In this document: piece by piece, positions 6,842 through 15,320 of the stretch | Numbering within the stretch: position 1 is the first letter of the stretch | Layout of the letters: each line of letters begins with the position of its first letter | NCBI GenBank assembly: GCA_036499825.1 | Contig: DASYCZ010000012.1 | Location: 1 to 64,000 of the forward strand | Origin: Paradevosia sp036499825 | Lineage (GTDB): Bacteria; Pseudomonadota; Alphaproteobacteria; Rhizobiales; Devosiaceae | DNA: 64,000 nucleotides | Direction: 5' to 3' | The notes under the pieces: model-generated | Database searches by the model: none | What the model saw: the letters and a program-made list of their open reading frames with translations, nothing else | Told to the model about the DNA's origin: nothing | Made by a program: the position numbers and the translations under genes

Positions 6842-9454
6842 GTGAGCGTCGAACGCTACAACCCGCGCGAAAAAGAGCCGTATTGGCAAAAGGTCTGGAA
6901 CGACCGCAAATCCTTCGTCGTCGGCGACGACCTGCCAAGCGATCCTTACTACGTCCTCGAGATGTTTCCCTATCCGTCAGGGCGCATCCATATGGGCCAT
7001 GTGCGCAATTATTCCCTGGGCGACGTCGTGGCGCGCTACCAGCGCGCCAAGGGCCGCACCGTGCTGCACCCCATGGGTTGGGACGCTTTCGGCCTTCCCG
7101 CCGAGAACGCCGCGCTGGAGCGCGGCATTCCGGCCGGCGCCTGGACGCACCAGAACATCGCCACCATGCGCGACCAGCTCAAATCCATGGGTCTGTCGCT
7201 GGACTGGAGCCGTGAGATCGCCACCTGCGATCCCTCCTATTACCGGCACCAGCAGGCCCTGTTCCTCGATTTCCTCGAGGCCGGCCTCGTCACCCGCAAG
7301 AAATCCAAGGTCAACTGGGACCCGGTCGATCATACCGTGCTCGCCAACGAGCAGGTCATCGATGGCCGCGGCTGGCGTTCCGGCGCCGTGGTCGAGCAGC
7401 GCGAGTTGACACAGTGGTTCCTGCGCATTTCCGATTTTTCCGAAGAGCTGCTGACGGCCCTCGATGGCCTCGACCAATGGCCCGACAAGGTGCGCATCAT
7501 GCAGCGCAACTGGATCGGCCGCTCGGAAGGCCTCCGCCTGTTGTTCGAGGTTGCGGAGGGCCATAACCATGCCGACAGCATCGAGGTTTTCACGACGCGC
7601 CCCGATACCATTTTCGGCGCCTCGTTCGTCGCCCTGTCGCCCGATCATGCCCTGACCACCGCGCTCAGCGCCAACGATCCGGCGCTGGCGGCGTTCGTGG
7701 CCGAATGCCATCGCCACGGCACCGCCACCGAAACCATCGAAAAGGCCGAAAAGCAGGGCTATTTCACCGGGCTGACCGTCCGTCACCCCGTGCATGCCGA
7801 CCAGACCCTGCCGGTCTATGTGGCCAATTTCGTTTTGATGGATTATGGCACCGGCGCCATTTTCGGCTGCCCGGCCCATGACCAGCGCGATCTGGATTTC
7901 GCCCGCAAATATGGGCTGCCGGTCATTCCGGTGGTGCTGCCGCCCGATGCCGATGCCGAAAGCTTCGCCGTCGCCGACGAGGCCTATGTGGGCCCCGGCC
8001 GCATCTATCATTCCGATTTCCTGAACGATCTCACCGTCGAGGCCGCCAAGGCACGCATCGCCGCTCATTTCGGCGACATCCGCATCGGCGATCGCCCGCA
8101 GGGTGTCGTCGAGGTCAACTATCGCCTGCGCGACTGGGGTATTTCCCGCCAGCGCTACTGGGGCTGCCCGATCCCGGTCATCCATTGCGAGACCTGCGGC
8201 ACCGTGCCGGTCCCCAAGAAGGACCTGCCGGTGAAGCTGCCGGAGGACATCGACGTCAAGGTCGCCGGCAACCCGCTGGATCACCATCCGACCTGGAAGC
8301 ATGTCCATTGCCCGCAATGCGGCGGCGCGGCACGGCGTGAAACCGACACCATGGACACGTTCGTGGATTCGTCCTGGTACTTTACCCGCTTCACGGCCCC
8401 GCAGGCCGATACGCCGACCGTGCCCGCCATGGCCAATGCCTGGCTGCCGGTCGACCAGTATATCGGCGGCGTCGAGCACGCTATCCTGCACCTGCTCTAT
8501 TCGCGCTTCTTCACGCGCGCCATGCACAAGACCGGCCACGTCAACGTCGACGAGCCCTTCAAGGGCATGTTCACCCAGGGCATGGTGACCCACGAAACCT
8601 ACCGCACCCCCACGGGTGACTGGGTGGCGCCCGTGGATGTGCTGATCGAGGGCATCGGCGAAGGCCGGACCGCCCAGCACGTCACCAGTGGCGCCGCGAT
8701 CACCATCGGCGCCATCGAAAAGATGAGCAAATCCAAGAAGAACGTCGTCGATCCCGACGAGATCGTGCGCACCTACGGCGCCGATACGGCGCGCTGGTTC
8801 ATGCTCTCCGACTCCCCGCCCGAGCGGGACGTGCAGTGGACAGAGGCCGGCATCGAAGGCGCCAGCCGTTTCCAGCAGCGTATCTGGAAGCTGGTGGCTG
8901 AATCGATCGATATCATTGGACAGTCTCCCGCAACCGTTCAATCGACCGATGACGCCCTGCCCCTGCGCAAGCTTGTGCATCGCGCTGTCCGCAGCGTCGG
9001 CGAGGACATCGAGGGCCTGCGCTTCAACCGTGCCGTCGCCCAGATCTACGAATTGACCAATGCCCTGGCCAAATTCGTGGTGGGACTGGAGGCCGGCGCC
9101 ACCGCCGAGCAGCAATTGGCACTGGCCGAGGGCGTCGAACGCCTGGTGCAGCTGGTGGCCCCGATGATGCCGCATCTGGCCGAGACCTGCTGGCAGGCCC
9201 TCGGGCGCGACGGCCTCGTCTGCGATGCGCGCTGGCCCAGCGTCGATCCGGCCCTGCTGGTCGATGACACCGTGACGATCGCCATCCAGGTCGCCGGCAA
9301 ACGCCGGGCCGAAATCGAGCTGCCCAAGGGCCTGCCCAATGCGGAAGTCGAGCAGCGGGTCTTGTCTCTGGAGGCAATCGCCCGCATTCTCGACGGCGCG
9401 ACACCGCGCAAGATCGTTATCGTACCAGACAGGATCGTCAATGTGGTCATCTAA
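6842..9454 (+). CDS. leuS: Leucyl-tRNA synthetase
   Basis: 870-residue class Ia synthetase that charges tRNA-Leu and edits mischarged products. Seen: MFPYPSGRIHMGHVRNY (HIGH motif) near residues 41-57, the CP1 editing domain with TTRPDTIFGASF, zinc-site cysteines (CETCG, CPQCGG), TMDTFVDSSWYF, and KMSKS in EKMSKSKKNVVDP. It starts at GTG 6842 (MSVERYNPREKEPYW, the conserved opening), with AGGA eleven bases upstream. It overlaps lptE by 14 bases; leuS-lptE-holA is the usual order in proteobacteria. Confidence 0.97.
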   Translation: MSVERYNPREKEPYWQKVWNDRKSFVVGDDLPSDPYYVLEMFPYPSGRIHMGHVRNYSLGDVVARYQRAKGRTVLHPMGWDAFGLPAENAALERGIPAGAWTHQNIATMRDQLKSMGLSLDWSREIATCDPSYYRHQQALFLDFLEAGLVTRKKSKVNWDPVDHTVLANEQVIDGRGWRSGAVVEQRELTQWFLRISDFSEELLTALDGLDQWPDKVRIMQRNWIGRSEGLRLLFEVAEGHNHADSIEVFTTRPDTIFGASFVALSPDHALTTALSANDPALAAFVAECHRHGTATETIEKAEKQGYFTGLTVRHPVHADQTLPVYVANFVLMDYGTGAIFGCPAHDQRDLDFARKYGLPVIPVVLPPDADAESFAVADEAYVGPGRIYHSDFLNDLTVEAAKARIAAHFGDIRIGDRPQGVVEVNYRLRDWGISRQRYWGCPIPVIHCETCGTVPVPKKDLPVKLPEDIDVKVAGNPLDHHPTWKHVHCPQCGGAARRETDTMDTFVDSSWYFTRFTAPQADTPTVPAMANAWLPVDQYIGGVEHAILHLLYSRFFTRAMHKTGHVNVDEPFKGMFTQGMVTHETYRTPTGDWVAPVDVLIEGIGEGRTAQHVTSGAAITIGAIEKMSKSKKNVVDPDEIVRTYGADTARWFMLSDSPPERDVQWTEAGIEGASRFQQRIWKLVAESIDIIGQSPATVQSTDDALPLRKLVHRAVRSVGEDIEGLRFNRAVAQIYELTNALAKFVVGLEAGATAEQQLALAEGVERLVQLVAPMMPHLAETCWQALGRDGLVCDARWPSVDPALLVDDTVTIAIQVAGKRRAEIELPKGLPNAEVEQRVLSLEAIARILDGATPRKIVIVPDRIVNVVI

Positions 9455-9947
9455 GCGCCTGGCCGGCAAGGTCTTGTTTGCATTGGCATTTTCCATGCCG
9501 GTGCTAGCCCTCGCCGGCTGCACGCTGACCCCTGTCTATTCGGAGGCGAACACCGAAGGCAAATTCGCCGTTCGTTTCGCCCCGCCCGCCGATCGCCTGC
9601 AGCAGCTCGTCTATCAGGATCTGGCGCTGCGGTTCCCCGGCACCGCCGGTCCGGATGCGCCCACGGTTCACATAACCGTACGGCCCCGGGCGCACCTCCT
9701 GGCGCGCACCGCGACCGACAACCCGTTGCAATCGCTCGAGGTGGGCGTAACCGGAACCATCAAGATCATTGCCGCCGACGGCAAGACGGTTTTGCCGTCC
9801 ACCAGTCGCACCGCGAGCGCCGGCTATGAAGTCAGCGGTCAGGTCTTTGCCGATACCGAAGCCCGCACCGAGGCGACGGAGCGCGCCACCCATGAGCTGG
9901 CCGAAAGCCTGCGTCTCGCCATGCTCGCGGCGCTGGCCAGCCGTTAG
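9441..9947 (+). CDS. lptE: LPS assembly lipoprotein LptE
   Basis: 168 residues. Outer-membrane lipoprotein that plugs the LptD barrel and inserts lipopolysaccharide. A lipoprotein signal peptide ends in LALAGC (Cys27), followed by the short TPVYSE motif typical of alphaproteobacterial LptE. The rest is a mixed alpha/beta domain with poor conservation. The start at 9441 lies inside the leuS end; a longer frame upstream is only the leuS shadow. The stop is immediately followed by the holA ATG. The call rests on lipobox, size and operon position. Confidence 0.85.
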   Translation: MWSSKRLAGKVLFALAFSMPVLALAGCTLTPVYSEANTEGKFAVRFAPPADRLQQLVYQDLALRFPGTAGPDAPTVHITVRPRAHLLARTATDNPLQSLEVGVTGTIKIIAADGKTVLPSTSRTASAGYEVSGQVFADTEARTEATERATHELAESLRLAMLAALASR

Positions 9948-10970
9948 ATGACGGCCCTCAAGGCCCACGAGGTCGCGCGCTTCCTGCAGCGGCCCGACCT
10001 CGATGAGGGTATCTTTTTGGCCTACGGCCCCGATGCGGGCCTCGTCAGCGAAACCGCCAAGACTCTTGCCAAGCGCCTTGCCGGCACCAAGGGGCAAGGC
10101 ACCGAGGTGCTGGTGTTTGAAGGCTCCGAACTCGACGCCGAACCTTCACTGCTGGCCATCGAGGCCAAAACCCAATCGATGTTCGGGGACAAGCGCATCA
10201 TTCGCGTCCGCGGCGCCACCAAATCCCTGCTGCTGACGCTGACTGAGCTGCGCGACGATCCGCAGGGCGCCGTCATCATCCTCGAAGCAGGCAATCTTCT
10301 TCCCAAGGACGCCTTGCGGGCCTTTGTCGAGGCCGCCAAATCCGGCCGCGCTCTGCCCTGCTATCCCGATACGGATGAGAGCCTCAGCGCTCTCATTCGC
10401 GAAACCTTCAATCAGAATGGCATTCGGGTCGATGCCGACGTGCTACCGGCCCTGCGGGGCATTCTGGGCAATGATCGGGAGGTGACGCGGCGCGAACTTG
10501 AAAAGCTGACGCTCTTCGCCGCGTCCAGCAAGGAACTGACCCTGGTGGACGTCATGACGCTTTGTGCCGACAACGCCGCGTTGGTGATGGACGAGATCAT
10601 TGATGCCACCGGCACCGGCCACGCCCAAAAGCTCGACGATGCGCTTAATCGTGCCTTTGCGGCGGCCGTCGACCCGCAGCGACTACTCGCCGTGAGTCTC
10701 AATCATTTCAGTGGCTTACGGCGACTGCGCGGAGAAGTCGATGCCGGGCGTTCGCCACGCGACGTGCTTGAATCGGCCCGGCCCCGTCCACATTTTTCCC
10801 GCAAGGCCGCCATGGAGCAGCAATTGCGCCTATGGAGCGACGGCGCCCTGGCCAATGCTTGCGAGCGGCTCCAGGACATGGTGGCCGAGAGCCGGCGCAA
10901 GCCGGCACTGGCCGAAGCCCTGCTGCGCCGCAGCCTTTTGGCACTCGCCACGATGGCCGCCGGTCATTGA
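9948..10970 (+). CDS. holA: DNA polymerase III delta subunit
   Basis: 340 residues. Clamp-loader subunit that opens the beta sliding clamp. Seen: an N-terminal region (YGPDAGLVSETAKTLAKRL) of the AAA+-like fold, LLTLTELRDDPQGAVIILEAG, and a C-terminal helical collar with LAVSLNHFSGLRRLRGEVDAG and the QLRLWSDGAL segment. No Walker A is expected in delta. The ATG directly abuts the lptE stop, giving tight coupling. A full 16-base parS palindrome follows two bases after the stop. Confidence 0.93.
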   Translation: MTALKAHEVARFLQRPDLDEGIFLAYGPDAGLVSETAKTLAKRLAGTKGQGTEVLVFEGSELDAEPSLLAIEAKTQSMFGDKRIIRVRGATKSLLLTLTELRDDPQGAVIILEAGNLLPKDALRAFVEAAKSGRALPCYPDTDESLSALIRETFNQNGIRVDADVLPALRGILGNDREVTRRELEKLTLFAASSKELTLVDVMTLCADNAALVMDEIIDATGTGHAQKLDDALNRAFAAAVDPQRLLAVSLNHFSGLRRLRGEVDAGRSPRDVLESARPRPHFSRKAAMEQQLRLWSDGALANACERLQDMVAESRRKPALAEALLRRSLLALATMAAGH

Positions 10971-10972
10971 GC

Positions 10973-10988
10973 CGTTTCACGTGAAACG
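10973..10988. promoter_or_regulatory. parS site (perfect 16-base palindrome)
   Basis: CGTTTCACGTGAAACG, a perfect palindrome that matches the universal ParB site (TGTTTCACGTGAAACA) at 14 of 16 positions, with only the outer pair swapped. It lies in the 51-base gap between the convergent ends of holA and parB. Confidence 0.92.
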
Positions 10989-11021
10989 ACGTCAAAAACC
11001 TCATCTGTTTCAGAAGCTTGC

Positions 11022-11897
11022 CTAGTTCCCCGACAATTTCGTGCAAATGGCGTCGAGCTGCTCCAGCGTCCGGTAGCGTATTTCGAGACGCCCGCCATTA
11101 GAGGCATGGTTGATGCTGACCGCCAGCCCCAGCACATCCGAAAGCTGCTTTTCGACGGCTCGCGTATCGGCGTCCTTTTCCTCACGCTCGACGCTCGGGC
11201 GGCGCTTGGGAACATTGAGATCGCGCTGGCTCAACGCCTCCGCTTCGCGCACCGATAATCCACCACCGACGATCTGGCGCGCCAACGCCGCCGGATCCTC
11301 GGCCGTGATCAGCGTCCGCGCATGGCCAGCCGTCAGTTCGCCGCGCGCCAGCATATCGCGCACGTCATCCGGCAGACGCAACAGCCGGAGGGTATTGGCG
11401 ACATGCGAGCGGCTCTTGCCGATGACCTGTCCGAGATCCTGCTGCGTATAGCCGAACTGCTGCATCAGCTGGTCATAGCCCATCGCCTCTTCGAGCGGGC
11501 TGAGATCGGCGCGCTGCACGTTCTCGATAATCGCAAGCTCGAGGGCTTCCTTGTCATCGACCTCACGGACGATGACCGGTACATCATGGAGGCCAGCCCG
11601 CTGCGCGGCGCGCCAACGGCGCTCGCCTGCGATGATCTCAAAGATATTGGGATCCTGGCTCGGACGCACCAGCAGCGGCTGCATGACGCCCTTCTCACGA
11701 ATGGAACTGGTCAGCTCCTCCAGCTGATCCGGATCGAAATCCCGTCGCGGATTCTGCCGGTTGGCGATGATGAATTCAACCGGTAAACGCTTGATGCCAT
11801 TGGATGATTCCGCGACACGCGCACCCTCCAGCGTTGCCATGTCGCCGATCAGCGCCGCAAGGCCGCGTCCAAGTCGTGAGGGTTTGTCAGTCATCAT
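11022..11897 (-). CDS. parB: Chromosome-partitioning protein ParB
   Basis: 291-residue CTP-dependent DNA clamp that loads at parS and slides to form the partition complex. Visible: the N-terminal RLGRGLAALIGD that stimulates ParA, the CTP-binding NRQNPRRDFD and GERRWRAAQRAG motifs, ENVQRADLSPLEEA, the helix-turn-helix (TQQDLGQVIGKSRSHVANTLRLL) and a C-terminal dimer domain. It lies ten bases after parA at the end of the mnmE-mnmG-rsmG-parA-parB run. The start is Met at 11897, or 11894 by one codon. Confidence 0.97.
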   Translation of the reverse strand: MMTDKPSRLGRGLAALIGDMATLEGARVAESSNGIKRLPVEFIIANRQNPRRDFDPDQLEELTSSIREKGVMQPLLVRPSQDPNIFEIIAGERRWRAAQRAGLHDVPVIVREVDDKEALELAIIENVQRADLSPLEEAMGYDQLMQQFGYTQQDLGQVIGKSRSHVANTLRLLRLPDDVRDMLARGELTAGHARTLITAEDPAALARQIVGGGLSVREAEALSQRDLNVPKRRPSVEREEKDADTRAVEKQLSDVLGLAVSINHASNGGRLEIRYRTLEQLDAICTKLSGN

Positions 11898-11907
11898 CGT
11901 TCCTTCC

Positions 11908-12708
11908 TCAAGCTGCTACCAGCTGCCGCTCACGCCGGATTACTTCCGTCGCAAGCCGCAAATAGGCCTGGCTGCCGGCGCATTTGAGATCATAGAGCAG
12001 CGCCGGCTTACCGTAGGACGGAGCTTCGCTGAGTCTCACGTTACGGGGAATGACCGTATCGTAGACAAGATCGCCCATTTCATGGCGCACATCCTGCAAC
12101 ACCTGCTCGGAGAGATTGTTGCGCTTGTCGAACATGGTCATCACCACGCCCTGGATAGACAGGCGCGGATTGAGCGTCGAGCGAATCTGCTCGATGGTCT
12201 GCAACAGCTGGCTCAGACCTTCCAGCGCAAAGAATTCACATTGCAACGGCACCAGCACCGCATCCGCCGCCACCAGCGCATTGATGGTCAGGAGATTGAG
12301 CGAGGGCGGACAATCGATGAGCACATAGCTCACCGCCTGGTTGTTGATGGTAAGTTCGCCGATTGCCTTGAAGGCGTCACGCAACCGGAAAGCCCGATCG
12401 GCATGCAACGCAATGGTCAGCTCGACGCCGAGCAGATCCATGGTCGACGGCACGATCGCCACATTGGGGACCGAAGTCATGACCGCCGCCTGCGCGATGC
12501 GGGCCTCGCCCACCAGCAGGTCATAGCTCGAAACTTCACGCCCGGCACGGGAAATACCCAGGCCCGTGGAAGCATTGCCCTGCGGGTCGAGATCGAGGAT
12601 CAGCACACGCTCGCCGATCGCCGCCAAGGCGGTCGCGAGGTTAATCGCCGTCGTGGTTTTGCCGACGCCGCCCTTCTGGTTTGCCAGAGTCAAAATTCGT
12701 GGAGCCAC
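11908..12708 (-). CDS. parA: Chromosome-partitioning ATPase ParA
   Basis: 266-residue Walker-type ATPase that moves ParB-parS complexes apart. The deviant Walker A KGGVGKTT sits near residues 11-18 (ANQKGGVGKTTTAINLA), followed by LDLDPQGNASTGLG, VLIDCPPSLNLLT and the C-terminal RNVRLSEAPSYGKP. I set the start at GTG 12708 because GGAGG lies at 12715-12719, seven bases upstream; the TTG at 12723 would place that ribosome site inside the gene. The stop precedes parB by ten bases. Confidence 0.97.
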   Translation of the reverse strand: MAPRILTLANQKGGVGKTTTAINLATALAAIGERVLILDLDPQGNASTGLGISRAGREVSSYDLLVGEARIAQAAVMTSVPNVAIVPSTMDLLGVELTIALHADRAFRLRDAFKAIGELTINNQAVSYVLIDCPPSLNLLTINALVAADAVLVPLQCEFFALEGLSQLLQTIEQIRSTLNPRLSIQGVVMTMFDKRNNLSEQVLQDVRHEMGDLVYDTVIPRNVRLSEAPSYGKPALLYDLKCAGSQAYLRLATEVIRRERQLVAA

Positions 12709-12723
12709 TGCCGGCCTCCGCAA

Positions 12724-13371
12724 CTATTTGGTTTTCAAGCTTAAATTGCTAAGCTCTAGAATGACGCCGCCACTATCGGTAACGCTTGGATGTTCTATCA
12801 CGTCAAAGCGCCAGCGCGCATCCGTTTCCGCCAGCTCTTCAACATATTCCCGGCCTTTATGCAGCAGCGCGCGGGTTTGTGATGTAAAAAACGGCATCAT
12901 CATACCGCAGAGATCGTTGAGACTCGCCAGTGCGCGTGCGGTTATCACGTCAGGCGGCAATGTTTCACGTGGATCAATGGCGTCGCTCCGATTCGACAGC
13001 ACAGTGACATTCAGCGAAAGGTCCCGTGCAACGGCTCTGAGAAAGCTCACCTTTCTGGAGTTCGAGTCGATCAGGACGAAGCGCGGCTTACCCTTCAGCG
13101 CGATGGCAAGCGGCAATGAGGGGAAACCGCCGCCGCTGCCGAAGTCGAGAAAGTTCGCCGCGTCCCCCACAAGGCTCAGAATCTGCAAGCTATCGGCGAT
13201 ATGGCGTGTCCATAGCGTCGCCAATGTTTCACGTGAAACAAGATTCTGTATCCTCTGCCATTTCTGCAATAACTGAGAAAAGGATTCCAGATCACTGGCG
13301 ACTTCGCTGATCGGCCGCGTCAGCCACTGCTCATAGGGAGCGAGCGTTGCGAGAGCCTCTTGTCCGGCCAC
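12724..13371 (-). CDS. rsmG: 16S rRNA (guanine-527-N7) methyltransferase RsmG
   Basis: 215-residue SAM-dependent enzyme that methylates 16S rRNA (formerly GidB). SAM motif FLDFGSGGGFPSLPLAI, followed by VLIDSNSRKVSFLR and ITARALASLNDL. The start is GTG at 13371, directly after the mnmG stop (TAAGTG). The gene carries one perfect parS (13225-13240), read as VSRET at residues 45-49, and a second degenerate one (12961-12976). The gidA-gidB-parA-parB order is standard for alphaproteobacteria. Confidence 0.96.
   Translation of the reverse strand: MAGQEALATLAPYEQWLTRPISEVASDLESFSQLLQKWQRIQNLVSRETLATLWTRHIADSLQILSLVGDAANFLDFGSGGGFPSLPLAIALKGKPRFVLIDSNSRKVSFLRAVARDLSLNVTVLSNRSDAIDPRETLPPDVITARALASLNDLCGMMMPFFTSQTRALLHKGREYVEELAETDARWRFDVIEHPSVTDSGGVILELSNLSLKTK
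12961..12976. promoter_or_regulatory. Degenerate parS-like site inside rsmG
   Basis: TGTTTCACGTGGATCA matches the parS consensus at 14 of 16 positions; both differences are in one arm. It is read on the minus strand as DPRET within rsmG. Probably weak or vestigial for ParB nucleation. Confidence 0.5.
13225..13240. promoter_or_regulatory. Perfect consensus parS inside rsmG
   Basis: TGTTTCACGTGAAACA, identical to the universal ParB consensus on all 16 bases. It lies inside the rsmG coding region and encodes Val-Ser-Arg-Glu-Thr on the minus strand. Probably the strongest ParB loading site in the window. Confidence 0.96.
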
Positions 13372-15234
13372 TTAGCTGGCCTTCGCCATGGCACCGCGGC
13401 GGATAACCGCCAGGAGCAATGTAACCGCAGCCGGCGTCATGCCATCGATCGCCTGCGCCTGCGCTAGCGTTGCGGGCTTGCGCATCGCGAGCTTCTGGCG
13501 CAATTCCATCGACAGGCCCGGCATGGCATCGTAATCGACCCATCCCGGAATCGCGCGACTCTCATCACGCCGGACCGCTTCGATGTCGGCTTTCTGGCGA
13601 TCGAGATAAACCGCATACTGCGCATCGATGGATAACTGCTCCAAGGTCGCTGCCGGGATGCTGGCGATTTCCGGCCACAAGCGCTCCAAATCCGTGGCAG
13701 CCACATCCGGATATGACATCAACTCGAAGGCCGAACGTACCCTGCCATCGGCATTGACGGCGAAGCCCGCCTGGCGGGCCACCGTCGGCGACGACGTCAG
13801 GCTATCGAGCAGCACCCGGCCTTTAGTCAGGCGCTCGCGTTTTTCTTCAAATATTTCAACCCGTTGTGGCCCGACGAGGCCCGTCTCGGTCCCCATTGGG
13901 GTAAGCCGTTGATCGGCATTATCGGCCCGCAGATGCAAGCGAAACTCAGCGCGTGAAGTGAACATGCGATAGGGCTCGCTGACGCCACGGGTTACCAGAT
14001 CATCCACCATCACGCCGAGATAGCTCTCGGTGCGGGACAGCACGATCTGTTCGGCTCCACTCGCCATCAGGCCCGCATTGGCGCCGGCGAGCAGGCCCTG
14101 GGCGCCCGCTTCCTCATAACCTGTCGTGCCGTTGATCTGTCCGGCAAGGAACAGTCCCGGGAGCCGTTGCAACTCCAATGTCGCCCGCAGCTCGCGAGGA
14201 TCGACGTGATCATATTCGATGGCATAGCCCGGCCGCACGATGCGGACGTTCTCCAATCCGGGCATGGAGTGCAGGAACGCCTCCTGTACTTCCGCCGGCA
14301 ATGAGGTCGACAGGCCGTTCGGATAGATGGTGGTATCGTCGAGGCCTTCCGGCTCCAGGAAAATCTGGTGGCTGTCGCGGTCAGCGAAGCGTACGATCTT
14401 GTCTTCGATCGACGGGCAATACCGTGGTCCCCGGCTCTGGATACGCCCCGAATACATCGCCGATCGATGAATATTGTCGGCGATGATGCGGTGCGTTTCA
14501 GCCGTCGTCCGCGTGATGAAGCACGACACCTGGGGCGTCGTGATCACCGACGTGAGCGCCGAGAAGGGCTCCGGCGGCACGTCGCCCTGCTGTTCTTCCA
14601 GCGCGCTAAAATCGATTGTCGCACCATCGAGCCGCGCGGGCGTGCCAGTTTTCAGGCGTCCCAGGCGCAGGCCGAGCGTTTCCAGCCGCGTCGACAGGCC
14701 GAGCACCGGCTTTTCGCCGACCCGCCCCGCAGGCACGGTCTCTTCACCTCGATGGATCAGGCCGCGCAGGAATGTTCCGGTCGTCAGCACCACGGCCTTG
14801 GCCGAAAAGCTACGCCCATCCAACAACCTGACCCCCGCCACCGCGCCATCTTGGACGATGAGATCATCGACTTCGCCCTCGATGACATCGAGATGGCTCT
14901 GCGCCGTGATCGCCGCCTGCATGGCCTCACGGTAGAGCTTGCGATCTGCCTGGGCGCGCGGCCCACGCACAGCTGGCCCTTTGCGGCGGTTCAGCACGCG
15001 GAACTGAATGCCGGCAGCATCGGCGACACGACCCATGAGGCCATCCAGCGCATCGATTTCGCGCACAAGATGGCCCTTGCCGAGGCCTCCGATCGCCGGA
15101 TTGCAGCTCATCTCGCCGATGGTTGCGAATTTGTGGGTAATGAGCGCCGTCGGGACGCCCAGGCGTGCCGCGGCCGCAGCCGCTTCACAGCCCGCATGTC
15201 CGCCGCCGACAACGATGACGCCAAAATCACTCAT
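13372..15234 (-). CDS. mnmG: tRNA uridine-5-carboxymethylaminomethyl modification enzyme MnmG (GidA)
   Basis: 620-residue FAD enzyme that works with MnmE to modify the wobble uridine of several tRNAs. Dinucleotide fold VVGGGHAGCEAAAAAARLG at the N terminus, MSCNPAIGGLGKGHLVREIDALDG, VLTTGTFLRGLIHRGEETVPAGR, GLFLAGQINGTTGYEEA, and the C-terminal helical domain (YAVYLDRQKADIEAVRRDE) that binds tRNA and MnmE. The start at 15234 opens at MSDFGVIVVGGG. Two parS-like sites lie between it and mnmE. Confidence 0.97.
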   Translation of the reverse strand: MSDFGVIVVGGGHAGCEAAAAAARLGVPTALITHKFATIGEMSCNPAIGGLGKGHLVREIDALDGLMGRVADAAGIQFRVLNRRKGPAVRGPRAQADRKLYREAMQAAITAQSHLDVIEGEVDDLIVQDGAVAGVRLLDGRSFSAKAVVLTTGTFLRGLIHRGEETVPAGRVGEKPVLGLSTRLETLGLRLGRLKTGTPARLDGATIDFSALEEQQGDVPPEPFSALTSVITTPQVSCFITRTTAETHRIIADNIHRSAMYSGRIQSRGPRYCPSIEDKIVRFADRDSHQIFLEPEGLDDTTIYPNGLSTSLPAEVQEAFLHSMPGLENVRIVRPGYAIEYDHVDPRELRATLELQRLPGLFLAGQINGTTGYEEAGAQGLLAGANAGLMASGAEQIVLSRTESYLGVMVDDLVTRGVSEPYRMFTSRAEFRLHLRADNADQRLTPMGTETGLVGPQRVEIFEEKRERLTKGRVLLDSLTSSPTVARQAGFAVNADGRVRSAFELMSYPDVAATDLERLWPEIASIPAATLEQLSIDAQYAVYLDRQKADIEAVRRDESRAIPGWVDYDAMPGLSMELRQKLAMRKPATLAQAQAIDGMTPAAVTLLLAVIRRGAMAKAS

Positions 15235-15267
15235 GGAATTCTCCGGAAGTCCGGCGGTTTAGGCCAA

Positions 15268-15283
15268 TGTTTCACGTGAATCA
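15268..15283. promoter_or_regulatory. parS-like site between mnmG and mnmE
   Basis: TGTTTCACGTGAATCA, 15 of 16 matches to the parS consensus. It lies upstream of the mnmG start in the mnmE-mnmG gap and is one of a pair 37 bases apart. Confidence 0.82.
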
Positions 15284-15304
15284 AGCGTCACACGGTCCTG
15301 GCCG

Positions 15305-15320
15305 TGTTTCACGTGAATCA
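15305..15320. promoter_or_regulatory. parS-like site overlapping the mnmE stop codon
   Basis: TGTTTCACGTGAATCA, the same 15-of-16 variant as at 15268. Its last three bases are the complement of the mnmE TGA stop, so the site uses the end of that gene. Confidence 0.82.

Noticed and set aside
6977..9523. Very long minus-strand frame opposite leuS
   Set aside because: Composition-driven open frame in GC-rich DNA; leuS is unmistakable on the plus strand.
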